Positions 1-7,543 of a DNA stretch of 64,000 bases are shown in pieces; within the stretch, counting starts at the first letter, position 1, and every line of letters starts with the position of its first letter. Origin of the DNA: Bacteroidetes bacterium HGW-Bacteroidetes-16 (GTDB lineage Bacteria; Bacteroidota; Bacteroidia; Bacteroidales; F082). The stretch is taken from positions 1 to 64,000 of the forward strand of contig PHDN01000014.1 in NCBI GenBank assembly GCA_002840975.1. Reading direction: 5' to 3'. A program made the translations under genes and the position numbers. The notes under the pieces were generated by a model. The model saw nothing but the letters and a program-made list of their open reading frames with translations. It was not told the origin of the DNA and did no database searches.

Positions 1-406
1 CCGCCGACTTTAGGAACGAAATGTAGCGAATTATTTCTTTTTGCCTCGAAGCCGATAAGCTTTCAAATACTTGTTTTGCTTCTTTGTTTTGGTCAAGGGC
101 TTTTAAAAATTCGGGGTGAGGTATGATGGACCTGTCTGCCGGGTCGAATTCAATTGCAATATCAATTGTTTCGCCAATTCGTTTTGGCGAATTTTTAAGT
201 ATCATGGTATTAATGTACAACCTCCAATCACCACTGAATTTCACTAAGGTTTGTTTATGTTGATTCTTGTTTATTACAATACACACGGGTATATGCCCTT
301 TGTCTTTCCCGGCCTGAGTGAATAGTTCTTTCAGGATTTGTTCGGGCACATAAACGAAAGGGTTTATTCCTATTATATCCAATGTGGCTTTAAATTGATG
401 CATCAT
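1..406 (-). CDS. YdeI/OmdA-like protein with DUF1905 domain (3' end outside window)
   Basis: The frame reads in from the window edge, so the C-terminus is missing; 135 codons are visible. The translation begins MMHQFKATLDIIG and carries the DUF1905 pattern: a 'vPEqilkeL' segment, a central VCIVINKN strand, and IIPHPEFLKAL followed by the acidic/serine helix FESLSASRQKEIIRYISFLKSA. That last helix is typical of the YdeI/OmpD-associated family, whose biochemical role is poorly defined. Two consecutive ATG codons (406 and 403) are possible starts. It is the last of a minus-strand series of small AT-rich genes and follows a membrane protein gene after a 53-nt spacer. Family assignment is from remembered motif pattern, not a search. 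Confidence 0.75.
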   Translation of the reverse strand, partial: MMHQFKATLDIIGINPFVYVPEQILKELFTQAGKDKGHIPVCIVINKNQHKQTLVKFSGDWRLYINTMILKNSPKRIGETIDIAIEFDPADRSIIPHPEFLKALDQNKEAKQVFESLSASRQKEIIRYISFLKSA

Positions 407-459
407 GGTTGCTCTATCATGTTACGGTTGTACTTTGCCTTGTGCATAACGCGTGTTGG

Positions 460-1002
460 CTACCGGGCATTTTCATCAGTCTTTAATAAAATTACATTTA
501 TTTTAGGCTGTAAAATCCAAATCCCGATGGGCAAAATCCAAATAAGGAGAAAATTTAATAACATAGAACTGGTCTTGATATTTCTTTGTTTTTCAATACT
601 CCTGATTGAAGCTGTAATAAAATATATACAGAAGAAAAATAACAATAATGGAATTAATCCGACTACTCGCATTGCATCAACACTATCCTCTTTCAAGACC
701 ATTTTCAGAATTGGGGTAATGATTATAAATAGGAATATTGAAAGTATAAAAGATAGTCTAAATATATTCAGGTTAAGCTTTTTATCAGAATTGTCTTGTT
801 TGTAAATTGCAATTCCAGCAGTCCATATCCATCCATAATAGCTAATCATCAATGTCAAGGCAGCAACCAAAGATAAAAGAGTACCGATAGCTTTTATTCC
901 TGTTGTCTTTGATAGAATAGCTCCAATGATAATAAAGAGAATCGGCATAATTATTATTAGCCCAAAAGTCTGCCAACTTTTCAATTTTAAAATGATATTC
1001 AC
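460..1002 (-). CDS. Small multi-pass membrane protein of unknown function
   Basis: 180 residues, strongly hydrophobic, with about five predicted membrane helices (roughly residues 11-31, 36-58, 83-103, 112-133 and 147-166). A charged loop (KQDNSDKKLN) lies between helices 2 and 3. I recognise no catalytic motif. The C-terminal segment WILPIGIWILQPKIN resembles small uncharacterised Bacteroidota membrane proteins. The gene is AT-rich and lies between two spacers that share a short motif (see findings). Function unknown; it could be accessory DNA. Confidence 0.6.
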   Translation of the reverse strand: MNIILKLKSWQTFGLIIIMPILFIIIGAILSKTTGIKAIGTLLSLVAALTLMISYYGWIWTAGIAIYKQDNSDKKLNLNIFRLSFILSIFLFIIITPILKMVLKEDSVDAMRVVGLIPLLLFFFCIYFITASIRSIEKQRNIKTSSMLLNFLLIWILPIGIWILQPKINVILLKTDENAR

Positions 1003-1045
1003 ATGTCTGAATTTAAGTTATATTACTCTTTTCGTTATTGCCTTG

Positions 1046-1059
1046 TTGCCAACTGGCAA
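1046..1059. repeat. Inverted repeat in spacer upstream of the membrane protein gene
   Basis: A perfect 6-bp inverted repeat with a 2-base centre (TTGCCA-AC-TGGCAA). It abuts the motif TTGCCTTGT at 1038-1046, which also occurs at 435-443 in the next spacer. Function unknown; it could be a remnant recombination site or a protein-binding site. The rest of the 266-base spacer 1003-1268 shows nothing I can interpret. Confidence 0.35.
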
Positions 1060-1268
1060 ATACCACCATCAATTATCTGCTTCCTGCTTAAACGGGAATA
1101 AAATTTGCAAATCCGCGAATCATATCTCGTACAATTGAACTTTCTGCCGGAACAACTATTGTTTATGACATATGTAATTCATCAAAGCCTAAGCATCGAA
1201 TTGCCTTTCATAATCCTTCTTAAAACAGGCAATGACAGAACTCCCCAAACAGAAATGTTTTTCTCCAG

Positions 1269-1496
1269 TTATTTATTCATTTTGCTTTCTAATTCGTCCA
1301 ATCGGTCGTTGGCAGCATGTACCATCATCATGACACGAACGAATGGCATCGCCAGCAACAACAAAGCCAGTGAAGTAATCAACTCAAACCAGTTGAAGTG
1401 AATGATGTTGACAACCACTCCGGTCAGGCCAATCAATGCCGCTAAAATTCCACCGGGAACCCCAAGCGGGCATCTTAATTTTTTCTTTGCTTCCAT
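1269..1496 (-). CDS. Small membrane protein, two predicted helices
   Basis: 75 residues. A short basic N-terminus (MEAKKKLRCPLG) is followed by two hydrophobic segments, about residues 14-34 and 37-57, and a polar C-terminal tail that could form a short coiled coil (HAANDRLDELESKMNK). It starts 17 nt downstream of the thioredoxin-like gene on the same strand, so the two are probably co-transcribed. I do not recognise the family. A membrane partner of the thioredoxin-like protein is possible but is inferred only from position. Confidence 0.55.
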   Translation of the reverse strand: MEAKKKLRCPLGVPGGILAALIGLTGVVVNIIHFNWFELITSLALLLLAMPFVRVMMMVHAANDRLDELESKMNK

Positions 1497-1513
1497 TTTC
1501 TCTTTTGTTTTGA

Positions 1514-1783
1514 CTAATAGCTACCTAATATATTGATTAATTCTTGTTTCGTTGGAACACTTCTGAAAACAATTTTCTGGTCAACCAGCAGCGTCGGAAC
1601 CGCATGAATGCCCAACTTCATTGTTTTTATCATACCCACAGGCATATTTGCATTCGTCTTCTTCAAAACAAACTTTCTCCCAAACTGTGGCAGTACGTCA
1701 TCGAGCATGCGACTCAGCACTTTACAATTTGGACAAGTGAGTGTGTAGTACATCTCTATTGAAATGGTTTTGTTTTCATTCAT
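1514..1783 (-). CDS. Thioredoxin/glutaredoxin-like protein with CPNC motif
   Basis: 89 residues. A first beta strand (ISIEMYYTLTCPNCK) carries a CxxC redox motif, C18-P-N-C21. The cis-proline loop (HAVPTLLV) is at about residues 60-67. This is a minimal thioredoxin fold, expected to do thiol-disulfide exchange in the cytoplasm because no signal peptide is visible. Its ATG lies only 4 nt after a TACTTTTG promoter box (1788-1795), so the transcript may be leaderless. The next in-frame Met (residue 11) would remove part of the first strand. It precedes a small membrane protein gene. Confidence 0.75.
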   Translation of the reverse strand: MNENKTISIEMYYTLTCPNCKVLSRMLDDVLPQFGRKFVLKKTNANMPVGMIKTMKLGIHAVPTLLVDQKIVFRSVPTKQELINILGSY

Positions 1784-1787
1784 TTTT

Positions 1788-1795
1788 CAAAAGTA
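1788..1795 (-). promoter_or_regulatory. Bacteroidota -10 box TACTTTTG, possibly for a leaderless mRNA
   Basis: It matches TAnnTTTG on the minus strand and ends 4 nt before the ATG of the thioredoxin-like gene at 1783. No convincing TTTG upstream element is seen. Confidence 0.5.
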
Positions 1796-1910
1796 GAAAA
1801 AATACCTTCCCAAACAGGACATTATGATGATAGTTACATTTTATAAAAAACAACCCCATTCTGACTTATAAAAGGTAAGATTTGGAAGCAAATAGCGTAA
1901 AATGACTCAG

Positions 1911-3923
1911 TTATGATGAAGAGTAGACCTTCAGGGCCACTTCATTGATGAAATTGTTTACCTGTTGTTGTACTTCTTTCAGACTCAAAATGGGTGTTCC
2001 TTTAGATGCAGTTTCAACGAGTTGGTCCGTTGATTTCCGGGGTTTTTCTGTAATTTGTTCAAGCACCTGAATCAGGGTATCCACATCTTCTTCGGTGTTC
2101 TCAATACCCAGGCTCACCCGGATGACACCGAGAAACCTGAACTTCGGGAACAAGGTTTGAATCAGGCGCTGGAATTGTTCAAGAAAAGGAGTGATGTGAA
2201 GAATGTGTTTGACCATGATATGCGCGCAGTGACATCCGTAGCGCACACCTATTCCTCCCCGCAAGGCCAATTGTTTAGCCACATGGTTAGGCATCTTGTT
2301 CTTTATGTTGAAAACAATGACGCCTACCTTGTGGTTAAATCCTGGAGAGTCCGGATTTTTTGTGCCATAAATTTCGAGACCGGTTATTTGCTCCATGCCC
2401 CGCAGGGCCTTCCGGGTCAAAGCCTGTTCTTCCTCCCTGATCAGGTCCATTCCAATCCGTTGCAAAAGCACCAATGCCTTGCCCAGCGCAGCGATGCCTC
2501 CTGCGTTTTCTTCGCCGGATAATTGAATCAGTTCCAGTTCTTCGGTGCTAAAATGAAGCAAGCCCTTCCCGGCCACCAGAGCCCCCGTACCGAATGGTGC
2601 GTACACCTTGTGGGCAGAGAAAACGAGATAATCTATCCCGCATTTTTCCATGTCGACCTTTCGGTGAGCGATCAGCTGTGCTGCATCTACCAGCAGTTGT
2701 GCTCCAAACTGGTGAACGATCCTGCCGGTCTCTTCTAAATTATTGCAGATGCCCAGCACATTAGATGCGCCGCTCACGGCTACCAACCTGATTCGCTTTT
2801 TACCATGCAGGCCTTTTTGATTATAATCACTCAACATTGTTTCTAACTCATTTAAATCCAAAAAACCTTCGGAGTCCACCGACAACCGGATCAGTGAATG
2901 GCCGGGAACCATTCGCCAGGGCAGGTCATTCGAGGAATGTTCGAGCAGTGTATTCAGCACAACGGGCTCAATATCTACTTTGGAATCATGGCCCAAACTT
3001 TCAGCCACCAGGTTGATGGCTTCAGTGGTATTGGATGTGAATATCACCTCATAGTCAGACAATGGAGCACCCAGCATGTTGGCGCAAATGGATTTCACTT
3101 CTTGAATAATTTCCTGCTTTACATGTGTGGACTGGCACCATGTCTGCCGAAATGCGTTCCAGACAGGAGTAAAGGTGGGCGTGCTGGCGCTGTTGTCCAG
3201 GTTGATGAAAGGTCTTGCTCCTTCCATCGTAGGAACCAGTACATCATGTCCTATCAGGGTTTGCCTGAGTTCATGCAGCAGTTCCTTTCCCGAGTAACTC
3301 TCCAGTTGGTCCTGATACAGAATTTCGGCGGCAGGCAGCTTGTCAGTATGGGGATTAAGGAAAATGTCTTTCCCCTTTTGTTGTATCAGACTTAGTGCTT
3401 TGGCAAATGCAATAACGTTGATTATCGCGGGTGTACCGGCTTCGAACTTCTCAGGCACATCGGCCCAGATCACCCAATCTTTGGAAACAAGTTTGGTAGT
3501 ACCTCCACCTGAAAACAAAGGAGCGCCATGTGGTAAGGCTTTTTTGTTAACGGCTAATGCCCACACTCCCAGCGAAAGACCTATGTCCTCACTTGAAATA
3601 CTTTTATAAGATCCTGGGGCAAGTTGTGTCTTGATAACAGCCTGACTTTTACGTGTGCAAAAGATCACCACGTATTTTTTTTTATTCAAAGCCAGGTATT
3701 CAAGGACTATAACCCTGGCCTTCTCATATAAATGCGTGGACACCATGGAGTTGTGTCCGCTGCCCCGATGAACATTGGCATAGGTATTGAGTGCCAGCTG
3801 CACTGCCCGTTCGAGTGCTGAGTATGCGTCAACCTGATCATTTTTTCCGGAAGCACCTTTCACTACCTGTTCTGATCCAGTAGCTTCAAGGATTTTCTTT
3901 TTTGTGCTTTTAACAGTTTCCAT
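1911..3923 (-). CDS. Class V aminotransferase / cysteine desulfurase-like protein with an extra N-terminal half-domain
   Basis: 670 residues, far longer than SufS-type enzymes (about 400). The C-terminal part, from about residue 236, is a complete fold-type I domain. It has NLDNSASTP at 241-249, a PLP-stacking His in EHSSNDLPW (H329), Asp in VDAAQ (D413) and the Schiff-base Lys in FSAHKVYAPFG (K439). VRYGCHCAH follows, with C566 at the position of the SufS catalytic cysteine. The N-terminal 200 residues carry separate class V fragments: a YANVHRGSGH loop at 48-57 and an EKFEAGTP segment at 158-165. There is no lysine motif between them, so that half should not bind PLP on its own. The YxNxHRG loop is missing from the C-terminal domain, so the N-terminal half may supply it. 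The sulfur-donor role is inferred. No suf or isc genes are adjacent. Confidence 0.75.
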   Translation of the reverse strand: METVKSTKKKILEATGSEQVVKGASGKNDQVDAYSALERAVQLALNTYANVHRGSGHNSMVSTHLYEKARVIVLEYLALNKKKYVVIFCTRKSQAVIKTQLAPGSYKSISSEDIGLSLGVWALAVNKKALPHGAPLFSGGGTTKLVSKDWVIWADVPEKFEAGTPAIINVIAFAKALSLIQQKGKDIFLNPHTDKLPAAEILYQDQLESYSGKELLHELRQTLIGHDVLVPTMEGARPFINLDNSASTPTFTPVWNAFRQTWCQSTHVKQEIIQEVKSICANMLGAPLSDYEVIFTSNTTEAINLVAESLGHDSKVDIEPVVLNTLLEHSSNDLPWRMVPGHSLIRLSVDSEGFLDLNELETMLSDYNQKGLHGKKRIRLVAVSGASNVLGICNNLEETGRIVHQFGAQLLVDAAQLIAHRKVDMEKCGIDYLVFSAHKVYAPFGTGALVAGKGLLHFSTEELELIQLSGEENAGGIAALGKALVLLQRIGMDLIREEEQALTRKALRGMEQITGLEIYGTKNPDSPGFNHKVGVIVFNIKNKMPNHVAKQLALRGGIGVRYGCHCAHIMVKHILHITPFLEQFQRLIQTLFPKFRFLGVIRVSLGIENTEEDVDTLIQVLEQITEKPRKSTDQLVETASKGTPILSLKEVQQQVNNFINEVALKVYSSS

Positions 3924-3994
3924 TTTTCCAATTCCCGTTAACGTATGTGGTCTTAAGGTAAGAGGAATTTCGGTCCATTCCGCAATTGAATGAA

Positions 3995-4011
3995 ATGGAA
4001 AGAAGTTCCAT
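3995..4011. repeat. Inverted repeat ATGGAA-N5-TTCCAT in the aminotransferase leader
   Basis: A perfect 6-bp inverted repeat between the promoter box at 4057-4064 and the start at 3923. It could be a leader hairpin or an operator; nothing else supports a role. The remaining bases of 3924-4190 hold no recognisable element. Confidence 0.3.
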
Positions 4012-4056
4012 AGAATATTCGATATAACAGTTTCCTGTCACCCGACTTTCGTTATA

Positions 4057-4064
4057 CAAAACTA
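4057..4064 (-). promoter_or_regulatory. Bacteroidota -10 box TAGTTTTG upstream of the aminotransferase gene
   Basis: It matches TAnnTTTG on the minus strand and predicts a leader of roughly 130 nt before the ATG at 3923, unusually long for this window. Confidence 0.4.
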
Positions 4065-4190
4065 AAAATATAAGTTTTAATTACCTGGATAACAGAGATA
4101 AAATAATTAATGTTTATTATTGAAGGGTAGTCTACTTTAACAAATACCACTACCGGAAAACATCAGTCGCCGAAGTATGCATGGCGGGTT

Positions 4191-4841
4191 TTAACCGATA
4201 ACCTCCTTGTTTAAAACTCTGATTATCCAGTAGATCACCACGCTGATGATCGCAGCAAAAAAGCACCACACCGAAGTGAGGTATTGCGTATAAAAAATGG
4301 CTGTTACCAAGCACGAAAAAAACATCAATACACCGAAATACCGAAGTCCTTTTATTGTTGAAATAAACAGGGGAACAAGCGTAGAAATCAGGTAAATGGC
4401 AAGTGCCGGATTGTTTAAAGATTTTGGGAAATCCTTATAATAGCGAATATGGTAATGTTCAATCTGTGGGTAGACATCAAAGTAAATCAAACAAAAAGTA
4501 TAATATAAAAATACCACAATCCCGGAAACTAAAAATATCTTTAAAATTCGTTTTCTCTTTACATTCTCCTCCATAAGCAGCACTGAAAGAGGAATGTAGG
4601 CGGGCCAAAAAACCTGTGCGAATATTAAATAGGACATGGTACTCACCTTTTGAATCTGAAAATATTCAGGGTTTTGCAACGATACCCACACAAATCCCTC
4701 AGCCAGTTGCTGAAGTCCAAAGAAAATCGGAATCATGGCAAACAATAACTGAGATGGCTTTTGTATGCGCCTGACAGTAGCAACACTTATGGAAATAAGT
4801 ACAACGCCCCCTGCGAAACTGGCTTCCGGTGAAAAACACAT
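4191..4841 (-). CDS. DUF6629-like seven-helix membrane protein
   Basis: 216 residues. It begins MCFSPEASFAGG, the start pattern I associate with the DUF6629 family. About seven hydrophobic segments follow (near residues 8-27, 32-54, 70-92, 99-121, 144-163, 166-186 and 188-208). HxxxY-type residues in the loop around 127-135 (IEHYHIRYY) may matter but have no known role. No function is established. It is monocistronic, with the GNAT gene upstream after a 125-nt gap and no shared promoter visible. Confidence 0.6.
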   Translation of the reverse strand: MCFSPEASFAGGVVLISISVATVRRIQKPSQLLFAMIPIFFGLQQLAEGFVWVSLQNPEYFQIQKVSTMSYLIFAQVFWPAYIPLSVLLMEENVKRKRILKIFLVSGIVVFLYYTFCLIYFDVYPQIEHYHIRYYKDFPKSLNNPALAIYLISTLVPLFISTIKGLRYFGVLMFFSCLVTAIFYTQYLTSVWCFFAAIISVVIYWIIRVLNKEVIG

Positions 4842-4966
4842 ACTTTTTCTTTTCTGATAATCAATTAAATAACCACGATCAACCCGTATTCCCGATGGTG
4901 GTCAGAATGTTGCAAGATACAATTATTAAGTTAGCCGGGATCTGTAATGAAAACCTGCGCATCACT

Positions 4967-5473
4967 TTAAGTGCTAAACAGGAGCAACTCTTCCTTGGTT
5001 TCAGGATAGTGAATGGTGCCGGATAATTTCAGGCCGATCTTCTCCAGAAGCCTTATTGAACGTACATTTTCAGGAATCGTAATGGCACAAAGGCGGGGGA
5101 TTCTTAAAGTGTCGGTGGCATATTTTATTGTTGCACCGGCACTTTCATACGCGTAGCCCAGACCATTGAATTCAGGTAGAAACGCAAATCCGATATCGGG
5201 AACTTCCAGAAAATCACGTTTCAGTATACCACACAGACCCACGGCCAGGTGGTCCGATTTTCTTTCCACCAAATACAATCCAAAGCCATTTTCTTTGTAA
5301 CTTTTCAGTGAACCGTTTTTAAGGTAGGCTATGGACTGGGTTTCTGTCCGTACATTCCGGTCGCCAATAAATTGCAACCAGCCGGGAGTGTTGAGCAATT
5401 CGATCATAAATTGAGAATCATTCAAATTCAATTCCCGAAGCAGCAATCGTTTCGTTTCTAATATTACGTTCAT
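4967..5473 (-). CDS. GNAT-family N-acetyltransferase (RimJ/RimL-like)
   Basis: 168 residues. It opens ILETKRLLLRELNLNDSQFM, the start of RimJ/RimL-type acetyltransferases. The central strand GLYLVERKSDHLAVGLCGI is followed by IGFAFLPEFNGLGYAYESA, the acetyl-CoA pyrophosphate-binding region in which G-L-G-Y-A replaces the usual GxGxA. It ends with ITIPENVRSIRLLEKIGLKL, the conserved 'N.rSirllEKlGF' helix. The substrate cannot be read from sequence; RimJ-like proteins acetylate protein N-termini, amino acids or small molecules. Cytoplasmic. Confidence 0.85.
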   Translation of the reverse strand: MNVILETKRLLLRELNLNDSQFMIELLNTPGWLQFIGDRNVRTETQSIAYLKNGSLKSYKENGFGLYLVERKSDHLAVGLCGILKRDFLEVPDIGFAFLPEFNGLGYAYESAGATIKYATDTLRIPRLCAITIPENVRSIRLLEKIGLKLSGTIHYPETKEELLLFST

Positions 5474-5844
5474 TTGGTTTTAGATAATGATTTGAATCCT
5501 ATTATTTGACATCTGTTTACTATGATTGAATAAACCAACTGAACATCATTTCAATATTTGTACTTGCCAGTTATAACCTAAATTTTTTTCTTTTCTGTGA
5601 TAAACCAAAAATAGGAATTATTTTAATGAACAGAGGTCGTAAAAATCCCGGAAGAAAATTTGCAATGAGAATCTATATCTCTTTATAAAAAAAAGAGTGT
5701 AACTCTGTCCCATCCCAAATCGTGACTGAAATGTTTTCTTAAAGGTTTTTAATTATTCAGGCTTACTATCACCATTTTATTTCTTCACTCGTTCTCCACA
5801 CCTCCATTTTGAGTAATTTTGGACTTCATAACTGAAGAACCATT
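5474..5844. other. Intergenic region without a convincing gene
   Basis: 371 bases between the divergent GNAT and ABC ATPase genes. The only signals I see are a TAATTTTG promoter-like box near the ABC start (5814-5821) and a short inverted repeat AGAGT-GTA-ACTCT near 5699. A 20-codon ATG frame from 5629 has no supporting evidence. Confidence 0.5.
5814..5821 (+). promoter_or_regulatory. Bacteroidota -10 box TAATTTTG
   Basis: It matches TAnnTTTG 23 nt before the TTG start of the ABC ATPase gene. No clear upstream TTTG element. Confidence 0.4.
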
Positions 5845-7542
5845 TTGCTCCACATAGAAAATCTCCATATCGCTTTTAAATCTAGGTCAGAAGAAACATC
5901 AGCCGTCAGTGGCATTGATCTGACATTAAATAAAGGTGAGTCCATCGGGCTGGTTGGTGAATCGGGTTCAGGAAAGTCGCTCACAGCCCTGGCGGTTATG
6001 GGGCTATTGCCCAGGCAAGCCTTGCTTCGTTCGGGGAAAATTGTTTTCAACAACACCAATTTGCTGGCATTGTCGTCAAAGGAAATGAACCTGTTCCGAG
6101 GACAACAAATTGCCATGATTTTCCAGGAGCCCATGACTTCGCTCAATCCGGTGATGCGCTGCGGCAAACAGGTGGCCGAAAGTATTCTCCGCCATCAAAA
6201 GGTTTCCTCCAAAGAGGCCAAAGCACAGGTGATTTCACTTTTTAATCAGGTAAACCTTCCCAGGCCTGAGCAGATGCTCCGTTCCTATCCCCACGAACTT
6301 TCGGGTGGACAGAAACAGCGCGTGATGATTGCCATGGCCATCGCCAACAACCCTTCGTTGCTCATCGCCGACGAACCTACCACTGCATTGGATGTAACGG
6401 TTCAAAAAGAAATTCTGGAACTCCTCGACCACCTGCGTAAAACGAAAGGAATGAGCCTGATATTCATTAGCCACGATTTGGGTGTGGTGTCACGGGTAGC
6501 CGACCGTGTGGCAGTGATGTATAAAGGAAGTATTGTGGAACAAGGTCTTTGCTCCGATGTTTTTATCCATCCGCGACATCCCTATACAAAAGGACTTCTG
6601 GCATGCCGTCCGCCTCTGGATGCAAGGCCCGAACACCTTCCGGTAATTGAAGATTTTTTGCATGGAACCACTGAGCTGAAATCCACCAAAGAAATACTAA
6701 CCAGAAATCCGATTGATTATCAGTTAAAAGGTCTCAAGCCTGCATTGGATGTAACAAATCTCACTAAAAGCTATCCCGTGGAACGCAATTTACTGGGAAA
6801 GGTTACCCGTGAAATTAAAGCGGTTGATGAGGTATCTTTTCAGGTTTATCCGGGTGAAACACTGGGCCTGGTAGGTGAATCCGGATGTGGTAAATCAACA
6901 CTCGGGCGAGCCATTCTGCAACTCATACAACCCGATGAAGGCACTATTTTATTTGAAGGCAACGACCTGACACATATTTCGCGCCAGGCACTTAAAGCTA
7001 CCCGCCGGAATCTGAATATTGTTTTTCAGGATCCTTATTCGTCGCTAAATCCACGGATGAGCATCGGCGAAGCCATTATGGAACCCATGAAGGTACACAA
7101 GTTATTCAAAAACAGGAAAGAACGGTTGACCAAAGCTGCAGAGTTGCTGGAACGTGTTGGGTTAACAGCTCAACAAATGAACCGCTTTCCGCATGAATTT
7201 TCGGGCGGTCAACGTCAGCGCATCGTCATCGCCCGGGCGTTGGCGCTACAGCCTCGTTTTATCATCTGCGATGAAGCCGTTTCGGCCCTGGATGTTTCGG
7301 TTCAGGCAAAAGTCCTAAATTTGCTGAATGAACTTAAAAGGGAATTTGGCTTTACCTACATATTTATATCTCATGACTTGTCGGTGGTTAAATACATGTC
7401 CGACAGAATTATGGTGATGAAGGAAGGAAAAATAGTGGAAATCGGAAATGCCGATGAGATTTATTATCATCCCAAATCGGAGTATACCGGCAAACTGATT
7501 TCTTCACTTCCTTTTTTGCCTCAACAACTTAACTACAAATAA
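5845..7542 (+). CDS. Fused double-ATPase of an oligopeptide/dipeptide-type ABC transporter
   Basis: 565 residues with two complete nucleotide-binding domains. The first has Walker A GESGSGKS (38-45), signature LSGGQ (152-156), Walker B LLIADE (172-177) and a switch ISHD. The second has Walker A GESGCGKS (344-351), an FSGGQ signature near 455 and Walker B FIICDEAVSALD. Each carries the C-terminal peptide-transporter extension (HPYTKGLL in the first half). This layout matches DppD-DppF or YejF fusions, which energise peptide uptake. No permease or binding-protein gene is adjacent, so substrate is unproven. The start is TTG: an in-frame stop lies 9 nt upstream and no ATG is available. It ends 1 nt before rnr. 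Confidence 0.9.
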   Translation: MLHIENLHIAFKSRSEETSAVSGIDLTLNKGESIGLVGESGSGKSLTALAVMGLLPRQALLRSGKIVFNNTNLLALSSKEMNLFRGQQIAMIFQEPMTSLNPVMRCGKQVAESILRHQKVSSKEAKAQVISLFNQVNLPRPEQMLRSYPHELSGGQKQRVMIAMAIANNPSLLIADEPTTALDVTVQKEILELLDHLRKTKGMSLIFISHDLGVVSRVADRVAVMYKGSIVEQGLCSDVFIHPRHPYTKGLLACRPPLDARPEHLPVIEDFLHGTTELKSTKEILTRNPIDYQLKGLKPALDVTNLTKSYPVERNLLGKVTREIKAVDEVSFQVYPGETLGLVGESGCGKSTLGRAILQLIQPDEGTILFEGNDLTHISRQALKATRRNLNIVFQDPYSSLNPRMSIGEAIMEPMKVHKLFKNRKERLTKAAELLERVGLTAQQMNRFPHEFSGGQRQRIVIARALALQPRFIICDEAVSALDVSVQAKVLNLLNELKREFGFTYIFISHDLSVVKYMSDRIMVMKEGKIVEIGNADEIYYHPKSEYTGKLISSLPFLPQQLNYK

Positions 7543-7543
7543 C

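Noticed and set aside
2055-3609. Long plus-strand frames opposite the aminotransferase gene
   Set aside because: They are antisense shadows of a well-supported coding gene and show no recognisable motifs.
5629-5691. A 20-codon ATG frame in the intergenic region
   Set aside because: Too short, with no ribosome-binding context or homology signal that I can support.
5699-5711. Inverted repeat AGAGT-GTA-ACTCT beside an A-tract as a minus-strand terminator
   Set aside because: No minus-strand gene lies upstream that it could terminate, and the stem is only 5 bp.
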